The notes beneath the pieces were generated by a model. That model saw only the letters and a program-made list of their open reading frames with translations, searched no databases and had not been told where the DNA came from. This document shows positions 5,404 to 5,900 of a stretch of DNA of 5,900 bases, piece by piece; position 1 is the first letter of the stretch, and every line of letters begins with the position of its first letter. This DNA comes from Planctomycetaceae bacterium TMED10 (GTDB lineage Bacteria > Planctomycetota > Planctomycetia > Pirellulales > UBA7805), in assembly GCA_002168195.1 (NCBI GenBank), contig NHBP01000040.1:1909-7808 (forward strand). The letters run 5' to 3'. The position numbers were made by a program, and so were the translations under genes.

Positions 5404-5900
5404 ATGTTACGTTTTCTCTCTCGAGCAAGTATCACACTCTGTTGTCTGTCGTTACTCGGTTGCTCGGACGATTCTGCCTACACCGCCACCGCGGTGCTGT
5501 CCTTGAATCATGCAGATTATTTGGCACCCTTGATCTCACCACCGACGGCAGTCAAAAAGGCTGTCCAACTCGAAAGGTATGCCCAATTGGCAAAGGGGTA
5601 CCGAGTACTGAATAACGCCTTGACCCAACCGAATATTATGGAACTCGAATGCGTCAAGGAAGCCCTCGAGACACAGGATCTGATCGACTGGCTTGAAGAG
5701 CGTATCACCGTCGAAGTTTCTCCTGCCAAAGAAACGCTAACATTCGTCGTTTCAAGCGGCACACCCCAACAGGCAATCGCCCTATGCGATGCCGTCATCG
5801 ATGCATTCCTTGACGAAGTTGTCAGCGAAGAGAGAAATGAATTCCTTCAGACTCTCGAGACCCTGAGGAACCTCTATCAACAAAAAGAAGATGTATTACG
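5404..5900 (+). CDS. Lipoprotein with Wzz-like (chain-length-determinant-like) region, 3' end outside window
   Basis: 165 codons are open to the window edge with no stop. Residues 1-19 are a signal sequence ending in a lipobox L17-L18-G19-C20, followed by S21-D22-D23; this predicts lipid attachment at C20, with Ser at +2 compatible with the outer membrane under the E. coli rule. After it come YTATAVLSL (26-34), a helical stretch with LERYAQLAKGYRVLNNAL (56-73), DLIDWLEERITVEVSP (92-107), TLTFVVSSGTPQQA (111-124) and CDAVIDAFLDEVV (128-140). This order matches the periplasmic part of Wzz-like proteins in planctomycetes: an x-A-x-A-x-L opening, a W-L-x-x-x-I/L-x-V strand, a G-x-P-x-x-A turn, and an A-V-x-x-A-F/Y-L helix. 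Residues from about 141 look like the start of a coiled coil. Family members normally have a transmembrane anchor and control polysaccharide length or export. Resemblance is by pattern only; the C-terminus is unknown. Confidence 0.75.
   Translation, partial: MLRFLSRASITLCCLSLLGCSDDSAYTATAVLSLNHADYLAPLISPPTAVKKAVQLERYAQLAKGYRVLNNALTQPNIMELECVKEALETQDLIDWLEERITVEVSPAKETLTFVVSSGTPQQAIALCDAVIDAFLDEVVSEERNEFLQTLETLRNLYQQKEDVL

Noticed and set aside
5223..5615. A 130-codon plus-strand open frame across the end of the beta-propeller gene and the start of the lipoprotein gene
   Set aside because: It overlaps both well-supported genes in another frame, and its translation shows no domain or signal. 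The lipoprotein frame at 5404 has a Shine-Dalgarno site, a lipobox and Wzz-like patterns.

Overview
The window looks like chromosomal DNA of a planctomycete, probably of the Pirellula/Rhodopirellula/Blastopirellula type. This rests on gene content: tandem exported sulfatases, an exported PQQ-like beta-propeller protein starting with a D-W-P-x-W-x-G-P-N motif after its signal peptide, a Wzz-like exported protein, and moderate GC. It is an inference from protein resemblance; no rRNA or other marker gene is present.

Layout. (1) Positions 1-2576, plus strand: the end of an arylsulfatase-type gene, a complete iduronate-2-sulfatase-like gene and a CAP/SCP-domain gene. They overlap by 11 and 4 bases, so they form one tightly coupled operon that begins outside the window. 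(2) Positions 2590-3408, minus strand: a class I SAM-dependent methyltransferase. It converges on the CAP gene with only 13 bases between stop codons. (3) Positions 3409-3614: a divergent intergenic region with a TATAAT box facing right. (4) Positions 3615-5900, plus strand: a small exported cupin, an exported PQQ-like beta-propeller protein and the start of a lipoprotein with a Wzz-like (polysaccharide chain-length-determinant-like) region, which runs off the right edge. The gaps are 29 and 23 bases, each filled by a clear Shine-Dalgarno site, so this is probably a second operon.

Working together. The two sulfatases would remove sulfate esters from sulfated polysaccharides outside the cytoplasm. 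They need formylglycine maturation by an enzyme not encoded here. The CAP protein is co-translated with them, but its role is unknown. The methyltransferase and the Wzz-like lipoprotein hint at cell-surface polysaccharide work, though nothing in the window links them directly. Five of the six complete or 5'-complete genes appear to encode exported products.

No RNA genes, CRISPR arrays, insertion sequences, long repeats or convincing intrinsic terminators were seen. I did not find clear evidence of a new biological system. The observations most worth a second look are the sulfatase-CAP coupling, the unassigned N-terminal half of the CAP protein, and the lipid-anchored Wzz-like protein.
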